A stretch of 64,000 nucleotides of DNA from Alloactinosynnema sp. L-07 (GTDB lineage Bacteria > Actinomycetota > Actinomycetes > Mycobacteriales > Pseudonocardiaceae): assembly GCF_900070365.1 (NCBI RefSeq), contig NZ_LN850107.1, positions 7,006,001 through 7,070,000 on the forward strand, written 5' to 3'. Position 1 is the stretch's first letter. Every line of letters starts with the position of its first letter. Of the stretch, positions 1 through 7,821 are shown one piece after another. The notes under the pieces were generated by a model. It worked only from the letters and a program-made list of their open reading frames with translations, was not told the origin of the DNA and did not search any database. The position numbers and the translations under genes were made by a program.

Positions 1-1
1 G

Positions 2-250
2 GCTCGCGAGGTCATCCGGTTCATCCAGGACTCGCGGAAGAACTCGGGCCTGGACGTCGTCGACCGCATTCAGGTCATCTGGGAAGCCGAGGCGGAGATC
101 GCCGAGGCGATCGGCGAGCACGAGCAGCTGATCAAGGACGCGGTGCTGGCGACGTCGCTGGGGCAGGGCACCAGTTCCGACTCGTACCACGAGTACCACG
201 ACGAGAACCTGGGCCTGCGGGTCAAGGTGATCCGGATCGTCGCCAAGTAG
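2..250 (+). CDS. ileS: Isoleucyl-tRNA synthetase, C-terminal end (partial)
   Basis: Only the last 82 codons are in the window; the gene begins upstream. IleS charges tRNA-Ile in the cytoplasm. The fragment, with phrases such as REVIRFIQDSRK, GLDVVDRI and HEQLIKDAVLAT, matches the C-terminal extension (DUF5915) that follows the anticodon-binding domain of the long actinobacterial and eukaryote-like IleS. The frame stays open from the window edge to TAG at 248-250, and a strong hairpin follows 5 bases later. The assignment is from recognition of this tail only; the catalytic domain is outside the window. Confidence 0.8.
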   Translation, partial: AREVIRFIQDSRKNSGLDVVDRIQVIWEAEAEIAEAIGEHEQLIKDAVLATSLGQGTSSDSYHEYHDENLGLRVKVIRIVAK

Positions 251-255
251 CAGAC

Positions 256-291
256 GGCAGCGGCCCCCGGGAGATCCCGTGGGCCGCTGCC
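256..291 (+). terminator. Terminator hairpin after ileS
   Basis: An 11-bp perfect stem (GGCAGCGGCCC at 256-266 with GGGCCGCTGCC at 281-291) lies between the ileS stop and the stop of the convergent DUF1611 gene, so it can serve both. There is no long T run, as is usual in actinobacteria. Confidence 0.75.
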
Positions 292-301
292 GTTGCTGGT
301 C

Positions 302-1387
302 CTAGGCCATTACCTCGCCGACCTCGTGTTCCACCGCGGCCTCGGCCGCCGACCGGCGGAGCAGTTCGCCAGCCAGGGCGGGGGACTGCAGGTCGTCGGA
401 GCCGTAGACCGGGACGTCGAGGCCTGCCTGCGCTTCGCGGACCGCCAGCGGCGAGATCGTGAGCAGACCGCTCACGGCGAGCACCGGGTGGTTGGCCGCG
501 CGCAGGCGCTGGACGCCGTAGAGGGCACCCGAGGAGTCGGCGGCGGCGAAGAGGACACCGTCGGTGATGCGGCGGATCTCGGGGCGGTCGAGCAGCTGCG
601 CGGTCTCGGGCTGGAGCAGGCCGTCGGCGATCTCCAGGACGATCGCGTCCACGCCGCGGGCCATCAGGTGGCCGTGGAGCAGCAGCGAACTGGCCACGAG
701 GCGTTCCATCGGGATGCGGAACGTGGTGGCCATACCCGCGTCGGTGAAGTCCAGGGCCACGACGGCGCCCGAGTCGCGGAAGAGCCAGGGGTCGCCGCCC
801 GCGGCGGTGCCGGTGACCTTGGCGGCGCCCACGCGCAGGCCCGAACGGGTCAAACCGTGCACCAGGGAGGCGACGGTGGTCGTTTTGCCGGAGTTCATCG
901 AGGTTCCCACGACGATGAAGGTCGGCGGCTTGCGCAGCGCGGTCAGCGGTGGCGCGCCCAGGCCCAGGTCGGAGACATTCAGCACGCGGCCGGTGGCGTC
1001 GGCGACCAGGCCGAGGGGGCGAACTGTCGTCGGCGCGCTCACCGCGGCGTTGCGGCTGCGGACCTTGCCCAGCACGCCGCCCGCCGCGACCAGGTCGCAG
1101 GCGCCCAGGTCGTCGGGGAGTTCGGCTTCGAAGTGATCGGGCGCGTAGCGGGCTCCGTAGGCGACGAGGATCTCGTCGCCGACGTAGAGCCGTGCCTTGC
1201 GGCCATCGGTCATCTCAAGCAACTGGTGGTAACCCAGCTTGGTGACCTCGGCTATCACGAGATCACCATGATTCGGCTGGTGATCGCTGTGATGGACGAG
1301 GGTAAGCGGCGCGTCGCGATCGAGATTTCGCACCGAGTAGGCCGCCTTCAGGCGGTCGACGCGGGCGGGATCAAGGGGAGCGAACAT
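302..1387 (-). CDS. DUF1611 family P-loop NTPase
   Basis: A 361-residue protein of the DUF1611 family, starting at ATG 1387. The N-terminal half is the variable domain; the C-terminal half begins with a Walker A loop, GTSMNSGKTTT, at about residues 158-168, followed by KVTGTAAGGD and DFTDAGMATTF, both typical of the family. Related proteins are often found beside amino-acid epimerase or D-amino-acid metabolism genes, but nothing of that kind is next to it here, so the substrate is unknown. It probably acts in the cytoplasm, since no signal peptide or membrane segment is seen. It is convergent with ileS and transcribed alone. Confidence 0.75.
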   Translation of the reverse strand: MFAPLDPARVDRLKAAYSVRNLDRDAPLTLVHHSDHQPNHGDLVIAEVTKLGYHQLLEMTDGRKARLYVGDEILVAYGARYAPDHFEAELPDDLGACDLVAAGGVLGKVRSRNAAVSAPTTVRPLGLVADATGRVLNVSDLGLGAPPLTALRKPPTFIVVGTSMNSGKTTTVASLVHGLTRSGLRVGAAKVTGTAAGGDPWLFRDSGAVVALDFTDAGMATTFRIPMERLVASSLLLHGHLMARGVDAIVLEIADGLLQPETAQLLDRPEIRRITDGVLFAAADSSGALYGVQRLRAANHPVLAVSGLLTISPLAVREAQAGLDVPVYGSDDLQSPALAGELLRRSAAEAAVEHEVGEVMA

Positions 1388-1582
1388 GGCGATTCCTCGT
1401 CGATAGCGTGGAGTGCGCCCGGTCGAGAGCCGAACGGACGTTATTGCGCGGCAGCGTAAGGCCTAGGCCGAGCGCAAGGGAATCCCGCACTAGATCTCGA
1501 TTGGGGAAACACTCCTGTGACCGGGACGACATCCCAGCTCAACGAGAATCTTCCACCCGAACGGGTGGTGGACAGAGCGTGT

Positions 1583-1660
1583 CCCAGAGCCCCGCACGCG
1601 GGGCTCTGGGGACAAGAAAACGGGGCGGCGGCCGGGGATTTCCCCGCGACCACCGCCCCG
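1583..1660. terminator. Two consecutive hairpins, probable ancestral glnA terminator
   Basis: A stem CCCAGAGCCCCGC (1583-1595) with its complement ending at 1610, then a second GC stem with GGGGCGG at 1622-1628 pairing with CCGCCCC at 1653-1659. They lie just left of the left 13-bp repeat of the island. If the island is removed, these hairpins fall directly downstream of glnA, so the second is probably the original glnA terminator (inference). The remaining stretch 1388-1582 is the upstream region of the DUF1611 gene, with nothing else recognisable. Confidence 0.5.
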
Positions 1661-1674
1661 TGCTCAGGGACGCG

Positions 1675-1687
1675 TCACACGTCGTAG
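1675..1687. repeat. Left attachment-site repeat (attL-like)
   Basis: The 13-bp sequence TCACACGTCGTAG is identical to the last codons and stop of glnA at 3578-3590. Flanking bases differ on both sides, so the identity ends sharply. Confidence 0.6.
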
Positions 1688-1790
1688 ATTGCTCCGGCGT
1701 GTCGCTACCTGGGCCTGTGTGCGCCACCCCATTTGACCAGGTGGTTTGTGGTTGTTGCCGGTCGTTGTCGGTGGTCATTCTTCGACGTGT

Positions 1791-1808
1791 GACGGCCTGT
1801 GGACGGCC
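1791..1808. repeat. Arm-type direct repeat, left copy
   Basis: GACGGCCTGTGGACGGCC, itself two GACGGCC units. The near-identical right copy is at 3502-3519 in the same orientation. The pair lies 104 bp inside the left core repeat and 58 bp inside the right one. Confidence 0.5.
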
Positions 1809-1889
1809 TGGATCAGCGCCGCGTTGTCACCGCGGCTCGGCTACTCATCGTGATGTCCAGGTCTTCTTGGATCAAGAAGGCCGTTCTGA

Positions 1890-2747
1890 CTACTTGCTGG
1901 GGAACATGTTGAGCCATAGCTGAGTCACGTGGGCGACGGCTTCGAGGTACGGCGGGATCTCTGTGCTGTGGCCGGCGGCAAGTCGCTGGTAGCGGTCGGG
2001 CCACGACTCGGGAAGCTGCGGGAGGTCGTCTGGCGGCTCGGTGTCGTTGCGTTCCAGCCATACGGATTCGGACTGCGGCTGCCGTTTGCTCTGGTACGAG
2101 CAGGCCATGTTCGAGCAGGATGGTGAGGTCGACGAGATCGCGGACCCGCGAGTTCTCACGTTCCCCGAAGTCACGGAGCATGCCGTGGAACTTCTCCGCC
2201 GCATGCCGGTGGATGTCGACTGCTTCGACTTCAACGGCTGGGATGCCCGCGAAGGCCAAGGAGCTGGGTATAGCGAGCTTGTCGGTGGCATGGAGTTCAT
2301 GTGTCCTGGGGGACACGTCGAGTTGGATGCGTCCGAAAGGCTTGTCAGCCAGTTGTGCGCCGACTTTGGCGCGCCAGGTGGGGAATCCGCCGTTTTCATC
2401 GCGTGCCGTTCCGGCGGGCCTGCGGTGAAGCTGAAGTAGTCATGGTCGAGGTCGACGGTGAGGATGTCGATCAGTCGCTCGTGGAGGTCTGGCGCGCTGT
2501 TGACGTCATCACGCAGGCCGAGGTCGACGTCCTTGGTCAGGCGGGCATCGTCGCGTAGCCGAACCTCGAGTGCCATGCCGCCTTTGAGGACCCACTGCCC
2601 CGGCTCGGCCGCTTGGATGCGGGCGATGACGCGTTCAAACATCACCCGCCTGCGTAGCCGGTCCAGGCTGACTCCGGTCTCGGCGGATCGTGCCAGCAGC
2701 CGGTGCTCCAATGCGGTGCGTAGTGCCTGTGCCGAGTGGTAGGTCAC
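1890..2747 (-). pseudogene. abiEii: AbiEii/AbiGii family nucleotidyltransferase toxin, two compensating frameshifts
   Basis: Toxin partner of the type IV AbiE system; the family is predicted to transfer nucleotides to a cellular target. The first 110 or so codons are normal, with the nucleotidyltransferase motif GGMALEVRLRD then TKDVDLGL. Near 2395-2420 the protein-like signal moves to another frame (GGFPTWRAKV through LVDLTILLEHGLLVPEQ), and near 2060-2075 it returns to the first frame (VWLERNDTEPPDD to the end). The listed frame stays open only because of high GC. GTG start 2747 overlaps the antitoxin stop (GTGA). The middle third is out of frame, so the toxin is probably dead unless these are sequencing errors. 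Confidence 0.75.
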
Positions 2748-3340
2748 GGTGTCTCCGCTTGTTGGATTGCGCGTTCGATGTAGAGCGCGGCGCGGGGATC
2801 AAGGGTTTCGGCGCGGGAACGGAGGCGGCGAATGGTGACGAGACCGGCGCGGCGCGCGTCGTCGATGGCGCGGGCGAGTTGGTCCTCATCGGCAGCGTTG
2901 GCGGCGATATCGATGAGCGTTCGCAGCGGGGTCGTCACGCGGTACCCGGAGCGTTCGGAGATGTCATCAGCGGGAAGCTCGGCGTAGTGGAGCGCCACCG
3001 CCTCGTTGCGCATGGTGAACCTGGGTGGAACGGTCAGCTGGACATGCCTTGATTCGAACTCGCCGATGCCGTGCACAGCCATGGCCGACTCGTGTGACAC
3101 GACCGCTCGTCCTCGTGACCACAGGGTCCAGCGAGCGAGCTCATCGTGTGTGCCCGGAACCCATTCAACGAGGCGGAACAGGCCGCGATCAACGCGCCAC
3201 CAGTTGCCTGCTCCAACGTGATGGGCCTGCGCCTGGTAGGAGTAGCCGAGCGACTTCACCTGCGCGGCCGTGAAGTAACCACCCTGTTCGGTGGCGAGCA
3301 CGAAGAGTCGCCGCCGAAGGTCGCGTCGGTCAGTGGGCAC
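2744..3340 (-). CDS. abiEi: AbiEi family antitoxin, transcriptional regulator
   Basis: A 198-residue protein with an N-terminal winged-helix region (GGYFTAAQVKSLGYS, about residues 16-30) and the C-terminal AbiEi antitoxin domain, including HESAMAVHGI and TTPLRTLIDIA. Family members neutralise AbiEii and repress their own operon. Start GTG 3340 has no ribosome-binding site, but a TAGAAT box ends 6 bases upstream, so the message is probably leaderless. A perfect palindrome overlaps that promoter (3351-3365). It is intact while its toxin is broken, which is a safe way for a toxin-antitoxin pair to decay. Confidence 0.85.
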   Translation of the reverse strand: MPTDRRDLRRRLFVLATEQGGYFTAAQVKSLGYSYQAQAHHVGAGNWWRVDRGLFRLVEWVPGTHDELARWTLWSRGRAVVSHESAMAVHGIGEFESRHVQLTVPPRFTMRNEAVALHYAELPADDISERSGYRVTTPLRTLIDIAANAADEDQLARAIDDARRAGLVTIRRLRSRAETLDPRAALYIERAIQQAETP

Positions 3341-3350
3341 CTGACCATTC

Positions 3351-3365
3351 TACAGTAGAACTGTA
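3351..3365. promoter_or_regulatory. Probable AbiEi operator
   Basis: A perfect inverted repeat TACAGT-AGA-ACTGTA lies 10 to 25 bases upstream of the abiEi start and overlaps the TAGAAT -10 box on the minus strand. Binding of the antitoxin to inverted repeats in its promoter is the known mode of AbiE autoregulation; this particular site is inferred. Confidence 0.55.
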
Positions 3366-3453
3366 TTTCAGGACGCGAGTGGTCGATGGAAATCAAGTTA
3401 TTGTTGAGTATTGGCGGTTGCTGAAGTTACGGGGACAAGAGTTGCCAGAAAAC

Positions 3454-3492
3454 GATCATGGCCCGCCAGTGGAAGGCTGGCGGGCCATGATC
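3454..3492. terminator. Strong hairpin downstream of glnA, inside the island
   Basis: A 16-bp perfect stem (GATCATGGCCCGCCAG at 3454-3469 with its complement at 3477-3492) and a 7-base loop. It lies 86 bases past the glnA stop and 89 bases from the abiE promoter, so it separates the two units. Confidence 0.75.
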
Positions 3493-3501
3493 TTGCGCTC
3501 A

Positions 3502-3519
3502 GACGGCCTGTAGACGGCC
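3502..3519. repeat. Arm-type direct repeat, right copy
   Basis: GACGGCCTGTAGACGGCC, differing at one base from the copy at 1791-1808. Confidence 0.5.
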
Positions 3520-3577
3520 CAGGAGAGTGGCCTGAACAGTGTTTCCGCTGGTCAGGACACTGCAATGGTTCCCAGGA

Positions 3578-3590
3578 TCACACGTCGTAG
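3578..3590. repeat. Right attachment-site repeat (attR-like), inside the glnA 3' end
   Basis: TCACACGTCGTAG encodes (minus strand) the last glnA residues YYDV and the stop; repeated at 1675-1687. Confidence 0.6.
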
Positions 3591-5002
3591 TACATGCCGA
3601 ACTCGTACGGGTGCGGGCGCAGCCGCAGCGGGTCGATCTCGTGCTCGCGCTTGAACGCGATCCAGGTCTCGATCACGTCCGGGGTGAACACGCCGCCTTC
3701 GAGCAGGTAGTCGTGGTCGGCCTCGAGGGCGTCGAGCACCTGGTCGAGCGACGCGGGCACCTGCTGGACCTGCTTGGCCTCCTCGGGGGGAAGCTCGTAG
3801 AGGTCCTTGTCGATCGGGGCCGGGGGCTCGATCTTGTTCTTCACACCGTCCAGGCCTGCCATGACCATCGCCGCGAAGGCCAGGTACGGGTTGCCGGAGG
3901 AGTCGGGGCAGCGGAACTCGACGCGCTTGGCCTTCGGGTTGTTGCCCGTGATCGGGATGCGGACGCACGCCGAGCGGTTGCGCTGCGAGTACACCAGGCT
4001 GACCGGGGCCTCGTAGCCGGGCACCAGGCGGTGGTAGGAGTTCACCGTCGGGTTGGTGAACGCCAGCAGCGACGGGGCGTGCGCGAGCAGGCCGCCGATG
4101 TAGTGGCGGGCGGTGTCGGACAGGCCCGCGTAGCCGGACTCGTCGTGGAACAGCGGCTCGCCGTCCTTCCACAGCGACTGGTGGGTGTGCATACCCGAGC
4201 CGTTGTCGCCGAAGAGGGGCTTGGGCATGAAGGTGGCCGACTTGTCGGCCTCCCACGCGGTGTTCTTGATGAGGTACTTGAACAACTGCAGGTCATCCGC
4301 GGCGTGCAGCAGCGTGTTGAACCGGTAGTTGATCTCGGACTGGCCCGCGGTGCCCACCTCGTGGTGCGCGCGCTCGACGGTGAAGCCACCGGCCTGCATG
4401 TTCAGGACCATCTTGTCGCGCAGGTCGGCGAAGTGGTCGACCGGCGGCACGGGGAAGTAGCCGCCCTTGAAGCGGGTCTTGTAGCCCTTGTTGTTGCCGC
4501 CCTCTTCCGCGCCGCTGTTCCACCAGCCCTCGACCGAGTCGATCTCGTGGAACGAGCCGTTCTCGGTGTAGTCGAAGCGGATCGAGTCGAAGATGTAGAA
4601 CTCGGCCTCGGCACCGAAGAACGCGGTGTCGGCGAAGCCGGACTCGCTGATGTACTGCTCCGCCTTGCGCGCGATGTTGCGCGGGTCGCGGGAGTACGCC
4701 TCCTTGGTGAACGGGTCGTGCACGAAGAAGTTCAGGATGAGCGTCTTCTCGGTGCGGAACGGGTCCAGGCGGGCGGTGTAGGGGTCGGGCAGCAGGAGCA
4801 TGTCCGACTCGTGGATCGACTGGAAGCCGCGCACGGACGAGCCGTCGAAGGCCAGCCCCTCGGTGAAGGCATCCTCGTCGAACGCCGCGGCCGGGACGGT
4901 GAAGTGCTGCATGACGCCCGGCAGATCGCAGAACCGGACATCGACGAACTTCACGTCTTCATCTGCGATGAAGCGCAGGACCTCGTCGGGAGAGTTGAAC
5001 AC
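3578..5002 (-). CDS. glnA: Type I glutamine synthetase
   Basis: Makes glutamine from glutamate, ammonia and ATP; the main ammonia-assimilating enzyme, a cytoplasmic dodecamer. The 474 residues match the usual length. Visible motifs are FDGSSVRGF in the beta-grasp domain, the metal ligands in [38 protein letters not shown] and NRSACVRIP. The region DLYELPPEE carries the tyrosine adenylylated by GlnE in this family. Start GTG 5002 has AAGGAG 8 bases upstream. Upstream is a four-part GlnR-type box. The 3' end is one boundary of the AbiE island, and the reading frame is intact across it. Confidence 0.97.
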   Translation of the reverse strand: MFNSPDEVLRFIADEDVKFVDVRFCDLPGVMQHFTVPAAAFDEDAFTEGLAFDGSSVRGFQSIHESDMLLLPDPYTARLDPFRTEKTLILNFFVHDPFTKEAYSRDPRNIARKAEQYISESGFADTAFFGAEAEFYIFDSIRFDYTENGSFHEIDSVEGWWNSGAEEGGNNKGYKTRFKGGYFPVPPVDHFADLRDKMVLNMQAGGFTVERAHHEVGTAGQSEINYRFNTLLHAADDLQLFKYLIKNTAWEADKSATFMPKPLFGDNGSGMHTHQSLWKDGEPLFHDESGYAGLSDTARHYIGGLLAHAPSLLAFTNPTVNSYHRLVPGYEAPVSLVYSQRNRSACVRIPITGNNPKAKRVEFRCPDSSGNPYLAFAAMVMAGLDGVKNKIEPPAPIDKDLYELPPEEAKQVQQVPASLDQVLDALEADHDYLLEGGVFTPDVIETWIAFKREHEIDPLRLRPHPYEFGMYYDV

Positions 5003-5133
5003 GCTCGTTGACTCCTTCGTCTACTCCGCCGGCTCTGGACCGGCTAAACACCGCGCGAGCGGGCAGCCGAATCTGCCGGCGATCACGGCCGCAGCGCCGT
5101 GCCCGCTCTGCGTGATGACGCTAAGAGGGTGGT

Positions 5134-5171
5134 GTTGCCCGACCGTCACCCCGATGTTTCGCCAGTGTTAA
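5134..5171 (-). promoter_or_regulatory. GlnR-type binding site upstream of glnA
   Basis: On the minus strand there are four pentamers each separated by exactly six bases: TTAAC, GAAAC, GTGAC, GCAAC. This matches the a1-b1-a2-b2 layout of actinobacterial GlnR boxes. The site lies 132-169 bases upstream of the glnA start, with a TAGCGT-like -10 box between them. It suggests nitrogen control of glnA by GlnR; binding is not shown. Confidence 0.65.
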
Positions 5172-5240
5172 CGACGGCCTATTTCGCCTTGAAGGATGCC
5201 ACCAGCGGGCACGGATGGCACTTCGTCCTACGCTGGTGGG

Positions 5241-5723
5241 GTGAGCAGATGGACTGGTTCGTGGTTGTCCGGCCCCGGCGCGGCGATCGAGGCGATGGAC
5301 GGCCCCGCGCGTTACCGAGGTGAGCGGCTGGGCCTGCCCGAGAGCGGGCCGGGCTCGGTGGCCTCGCCCGGCCTGCGGTTCGCGGGCTTCCTGATCGACC
5401 TGGTGCTCGCCTCGCTGGTCACGTCGCTGTTCCGGCGCCCGGACTTCGCCGACCCGGCGTCGATGAGCACGTACAACTTGATCGCAGTCGGCGTGTGGTT
5501 CGCGATCACGGCGGTGGGGATCTCGCTGGCCGGGTTCACGGTGGGCAAGGCCCTGCTGGGCATGCGGGTGGTGCGGATGGACGGGACGGCGCTGGTGGGG
5601 CCGCTGCGCGGGATCCCGCGGACGCTGCTGACCGGTGTGATCCTGCCCGCGGCGGTCAATGACAAGAACGGCCGCGGCCTGCACGACCGGCTGCTCGGCA
5701 CGATCGTGTTGCGCACACGGTAG
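5241..5723 (+). CDS. RDD family membrane protein
   Basis: A 160-residue RDD-domain protein of unknown function, commonly found beside glnA in actinobacteria. After a polar N-terminus (VSRWTGSWLSGP) comes the RDD signature LRFAGFLIDLVLASLV (transmembrane helix 1), a second helix around NLIAVGVWFAITAVG, then GKALLGMRVVRMDG and NDKNGRGLHDRLLGT, all typical. Start GTG 5241 is chosen because homologues begin here and TACGCT lies 6 bases upstream (leaderless); a longer ORF from 5196 reads through the promoter. It is divergent from glnA. Confidence 0.85.
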   Translation: MSRWTGSWLSGPGAAIEAMDGPARYRGERLGLPESGPGSVASPGLRFAGFLIDLVLASLVTSLFRRPDFADPASMSTYNLIAVGVWFAITAVGISLAGFTVGKALLGMRVVRMDGTALVGPLRGIPRTLLTGVILPAAVNDKNGRGLHDRLLGTIVLRTR

Positions 5724-5815
5724 CCGCCTCCCCGGAATTCTAGGTGTGGTCACGTTTGTCGTGACGGGTGCGGAGTGTGGGCAACCGTGGTCGGCCGCCG
5801 TCACGGTCCCCTTAC

Positions 5816-6571
5816 TTAGGTGCCGGTGCTGGCTTCGGCGAAGTGGATGGCGTCGGCGACCTTGGTGAAGCCGACGTTTGCATAGACCTGCTCGGCGCCG
5901 TCATCGCCGGGGGTGAGCCAGGTGAGGGTCGCCCCGGCGGCCTCGGCGGCTTTGACGGCGTGCGCGGTGACGAGCGTGGCGAGGCCCTTGCGCCGGTGTT
6001 CGGCGGCGGTGGCGATCCCGGCGATCTCGGTGACCCCGTCGGCGACCTGCGTCCAGGACGCGATGGCGACGGCTTGTCCCTGGACCCACGCGACGACTGA
6101 GCCGCCGTCCTCGGCCGGACCGGGCTCTCCCGCGGGCCCCGGCTCACCGGGCATCCCGAACGCGTGATGGGCGACGGCGTTGCCCGCGGCTTGGTCGTTC
6201 GCCGTGACGGCCGCGGCCACCTCGACGCCCTCGGGCGGTGCGGGGAGGGTGACAGTGGCGGGGTCCACGACCATGAGCGGGATCCTGGCGGTGACTTTGA
6301 GGCCCGCGGCTTCGAGCAGCCGCGCGGCACCGGGGCACGCCTGCTCGACCAGCTCGAACCTGAGCGCCCCTGGCGGGAAGGCGGCGCGGAGGACGTCGAG
6401 GCTGTCGCCCAGGTCGGTGACCGGCTCCCCTGGCTTGGCGGCGACGGCGTAGGACATCATCGGATGCCCGCCGTCGGTCAGCAGGCCGGTGAAGGGGCCC
6501 GCGGGGACAACCTTCTTGGACCTCGACAGCCCGGTGAGCTGCCCAAGCGCGATCCGCGCGGCGAGAGACAC
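5816..6571 (-). CDS. GNAT family N-acetyltransferase
   Basis: A 251-residue acetyltransferase; substrate unknown. The C-terminal half is a GNAT fold, with the acetyl-CoA loop EHRRKGLATLVT and the following helix and strand (AGATLTWLTPGDD, VYANVGFTKV). The N-terminal half is a degenerate second GNAT-like region, as in many actinobacterial members. Start GTG 6571 follows a TACGGT box by 7 bases, so it is probably leaderless; the open frame extending to 6721 overlaps the neighbouring gene and is rejected. Convergent with the RDD gene. Confidence 0.75.
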   Translation of the reverse strand: MSLAARIALGQLTGLSRSKKVVPAGPFTGLLTDGGHPMMSYAVAAKPGEPVTDLGDSLDVLRAAFPPGALRFELVEQACPGAARLLEAAGLKVTARIPLMVVDPATVTLPAPPEGVEVAAAVTANDQAAGNAVAHHAFGMPGEPGPAGEPGPAEDGGSVVAWVQGQAVAIASWTQVADGVTEIAGIATAAEHRRKGLATLVTAHAVKAAEAAGATLTWLTPGDDGAEQVYANVGFTKVADAIHFAEASTGT

Positions 6572-6612
6572 CCGCGGACCGTAGCCCGCGGGCGTCTGGG
6601 ATCGCCTCCGAA

Positions 6613-6984
6613 TTAGTCGAGCGTGTCGAGATCGATCATGAACGGGAACGGCAGCTCGGTGACGAACTTCCCGGTCACCTCGTCCCGATCGCGGTAGGAA
6701 GCGCCCTTGGTCAGCTCGCAAGACCGCAGCGACACTACGATCAAGTCCGGGCGTCTGCTGTACCCGGGTTCGTCGGGCCCGTTGAGCTCAAGGTCGATGT
6801 CGAGGCAGTGCACGACTCCGAGATCGTCTGGCAGCTGGCTGGACAGCTGAAAACAAAGCTCCCCGGTGGCGTCCATGTGCCGCCGACCGGGGTTCGGCCA
6901 CATCAGCAAGCGGCCATCTTGCAGTTCCGTGTACCCGAGTTCGGTTTCGCCGAGCGTCAGATACTCCGAGATCGTCAGCAGCAT
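6613..6984 (-). pseudogene. Uma2 family endonuclease gene with internal deletion
   Basis: The N-terminal half is clearly Uma2 (DUF820, PD-(D/E)XK fold): LLTISEYLTLG, YTELQDGRLLMWPNPG, and the conserved RRPDLIVV. After that, intact family members continue with the catalytic core (E-x-x-S-P-x-S and a lysine about 20 residues on). Here the sequence jumps straight to the C-terminal part, EVTGKFVTELPFPFMIDLDT. About 55-60 residues are missing in frame and the protein is 123 residues instead of about 185. It therefore lacks most active-site residues and is probably inactive. Start ATG 6984 is uncertain; GTG 6993 or TTG 7014 are alternatives. Confidence 0.7.
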
Positions 6985-7019
6985 GCGGGCCACCGTGCCA
7001 GAGGGGTACGACAAATGGC

Positions 7020-7760
7020 CTAACGCCGACGGATCGTGCGCTGGACGCTGCGCATCTTGGCGCCGGGGGGCATGGGGCCCTTGGGGAGGGCGGCGCCGCG
7101 GCCTGCGATGGCGGCCAGGCGCTTCTCGACGGTGTCGATGTCGGCTGGGCGCAGGTTGTTGGGCAGCTTCATCAGGTGCTTCTGCAGGCCGCGCAGGGGG
7201 ACCTGGCCCTCTTCGTTGCCGACGATGACGTCATAGATCGGGGTCTCGCCGACGATGCGGGCGATGCGCTTCTTCTCCTGGCCGAGCAGGGTCTTCACCC
7301 GGTGCGGGGCGCCCTCGGCGACGAGGATGATGCCGGGGCGGCCGATCACCCGGTGCACCGCGTCGAGCTGGGTGGTGCCCGCGACGGTCGGGGTGACGCG
7401 CCAGCGGCCGCGCAGGTTCTCCAGGGCCCATGCCGCCGCGCCGGGCTGGCCGTCGGCCTTGGAGTAGACGTTCTTCTGTACCCGCCTGCCGAAGATGATC
7501 ACGGCGGCGAGCAGGCCCAGCGCGATGCCCACCGGCAGGACGAACCACTCGATGCCGATCAGCCAGCCGATGCCGAACACCACGCCGGTCACCACCAGCA
7601 GGGCGCCGACCATCCACGGGATGAGTGCCTTGTCTTCCTTGCGCTGCATGTTGAACGCCTGGAAGAGCTGCCCGCGCTTCGCCTTCGAGGCCGCCTTGCG
7701 TGCCTTCTTGGCGTCCTTCTTGGCTTCCTTGGCGGCCGCCTTGTCCTGCTTCTCAGCCAT
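7020..7760 (-). CDS. DUF4191 family membrane protein
   Basis: A 246-residue actinobacterial protein of unknown function. A very lysine/alanine-rich N-terminus (residues 1-30) is followed by two transmembrane helices at about residues 48-98 ([20 protein letters not shown] and [18 protein letters not shown]). A cytoplasmic domain with [12 protein letters not shown] and [10 protein letters not shown] follows, then a basic tail. Start ATG 7760 lies 7 bases after a TATCCT box, suggesting a leaderless message; GTG 7766 in frame is less likely. It is divergent from uvrD2, with 61 bases between starts. Confidence 0.8.
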   Translation of the reverse strand: MAEKQDKAAAKEAKKDAKKARKAASKAKRGQLFQAFNMQRKEDKALIPWMVGALLVVTGVVFGIGWLIGIEWFVLPVGIALGLLAAVIIFGRRVQKNVYSKADGQPGAAAWALENLRGRWRVTPTVAGTTQLDAVHRVIGRPGIILVAEGAPHRVKTLLGQEKKRIARIVGETPIYDVIVGNEEGQVPLRGLQKHLMKLPNNLRPADIDTVEKRLAAIAGRGAALPKGPMPPGAKMRSVQRTIRRR

Positions 7761-7821
7761 ACCCACCAGGATACGGGGCCGGGTCCCACGGCAGGCGGGC
7801 GCGCTCTGTCAAGATGTCGGC

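Larger units (their letters stand above)
1675..3590. mobile_element. Small genomic island (AbiE cargo) inserted at the 3' end of glnA
   Basis: A 1.9 kb segment bounded by two copies of TCACACGTCGTAG (1675-1687 and 3578-3590). The right copy is the stop and last codons of glnA; the left copy is followed by unrelated DNA. Just inside each end is an 18-bp direct repeat (1791-1808 and 3502-3519, 17 of 18 identical), in the position expected for integrase arm sites. The only cargo is the abiEi/abiEii pair. No integrase remains, so this is probably a relic of a larger site-specific element that restored the glnA reading frame on insertion (inference). Confidence 0.6.

Noticed and set aside
1408..1923. 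171-codon plus-strand ORF left of the AbiE toxin
   Set aside because: Passes through two terminator-like hairpins and the island boundary repeat; no family and poor codon use.
3539..5011. A 490-codon plus-strand open frame across glnA
   Set aside because: It lies wholly antisense to a certain glnA, has low-complexity composition and no family match; high GC keeps it open.
7495..7821. N-terminal extension of UvrD2
   Set aside because: Overlaps the DUF4191 gene on the other strand and lacks helicase similarity; ATG 7822 gives the family N-terminus.
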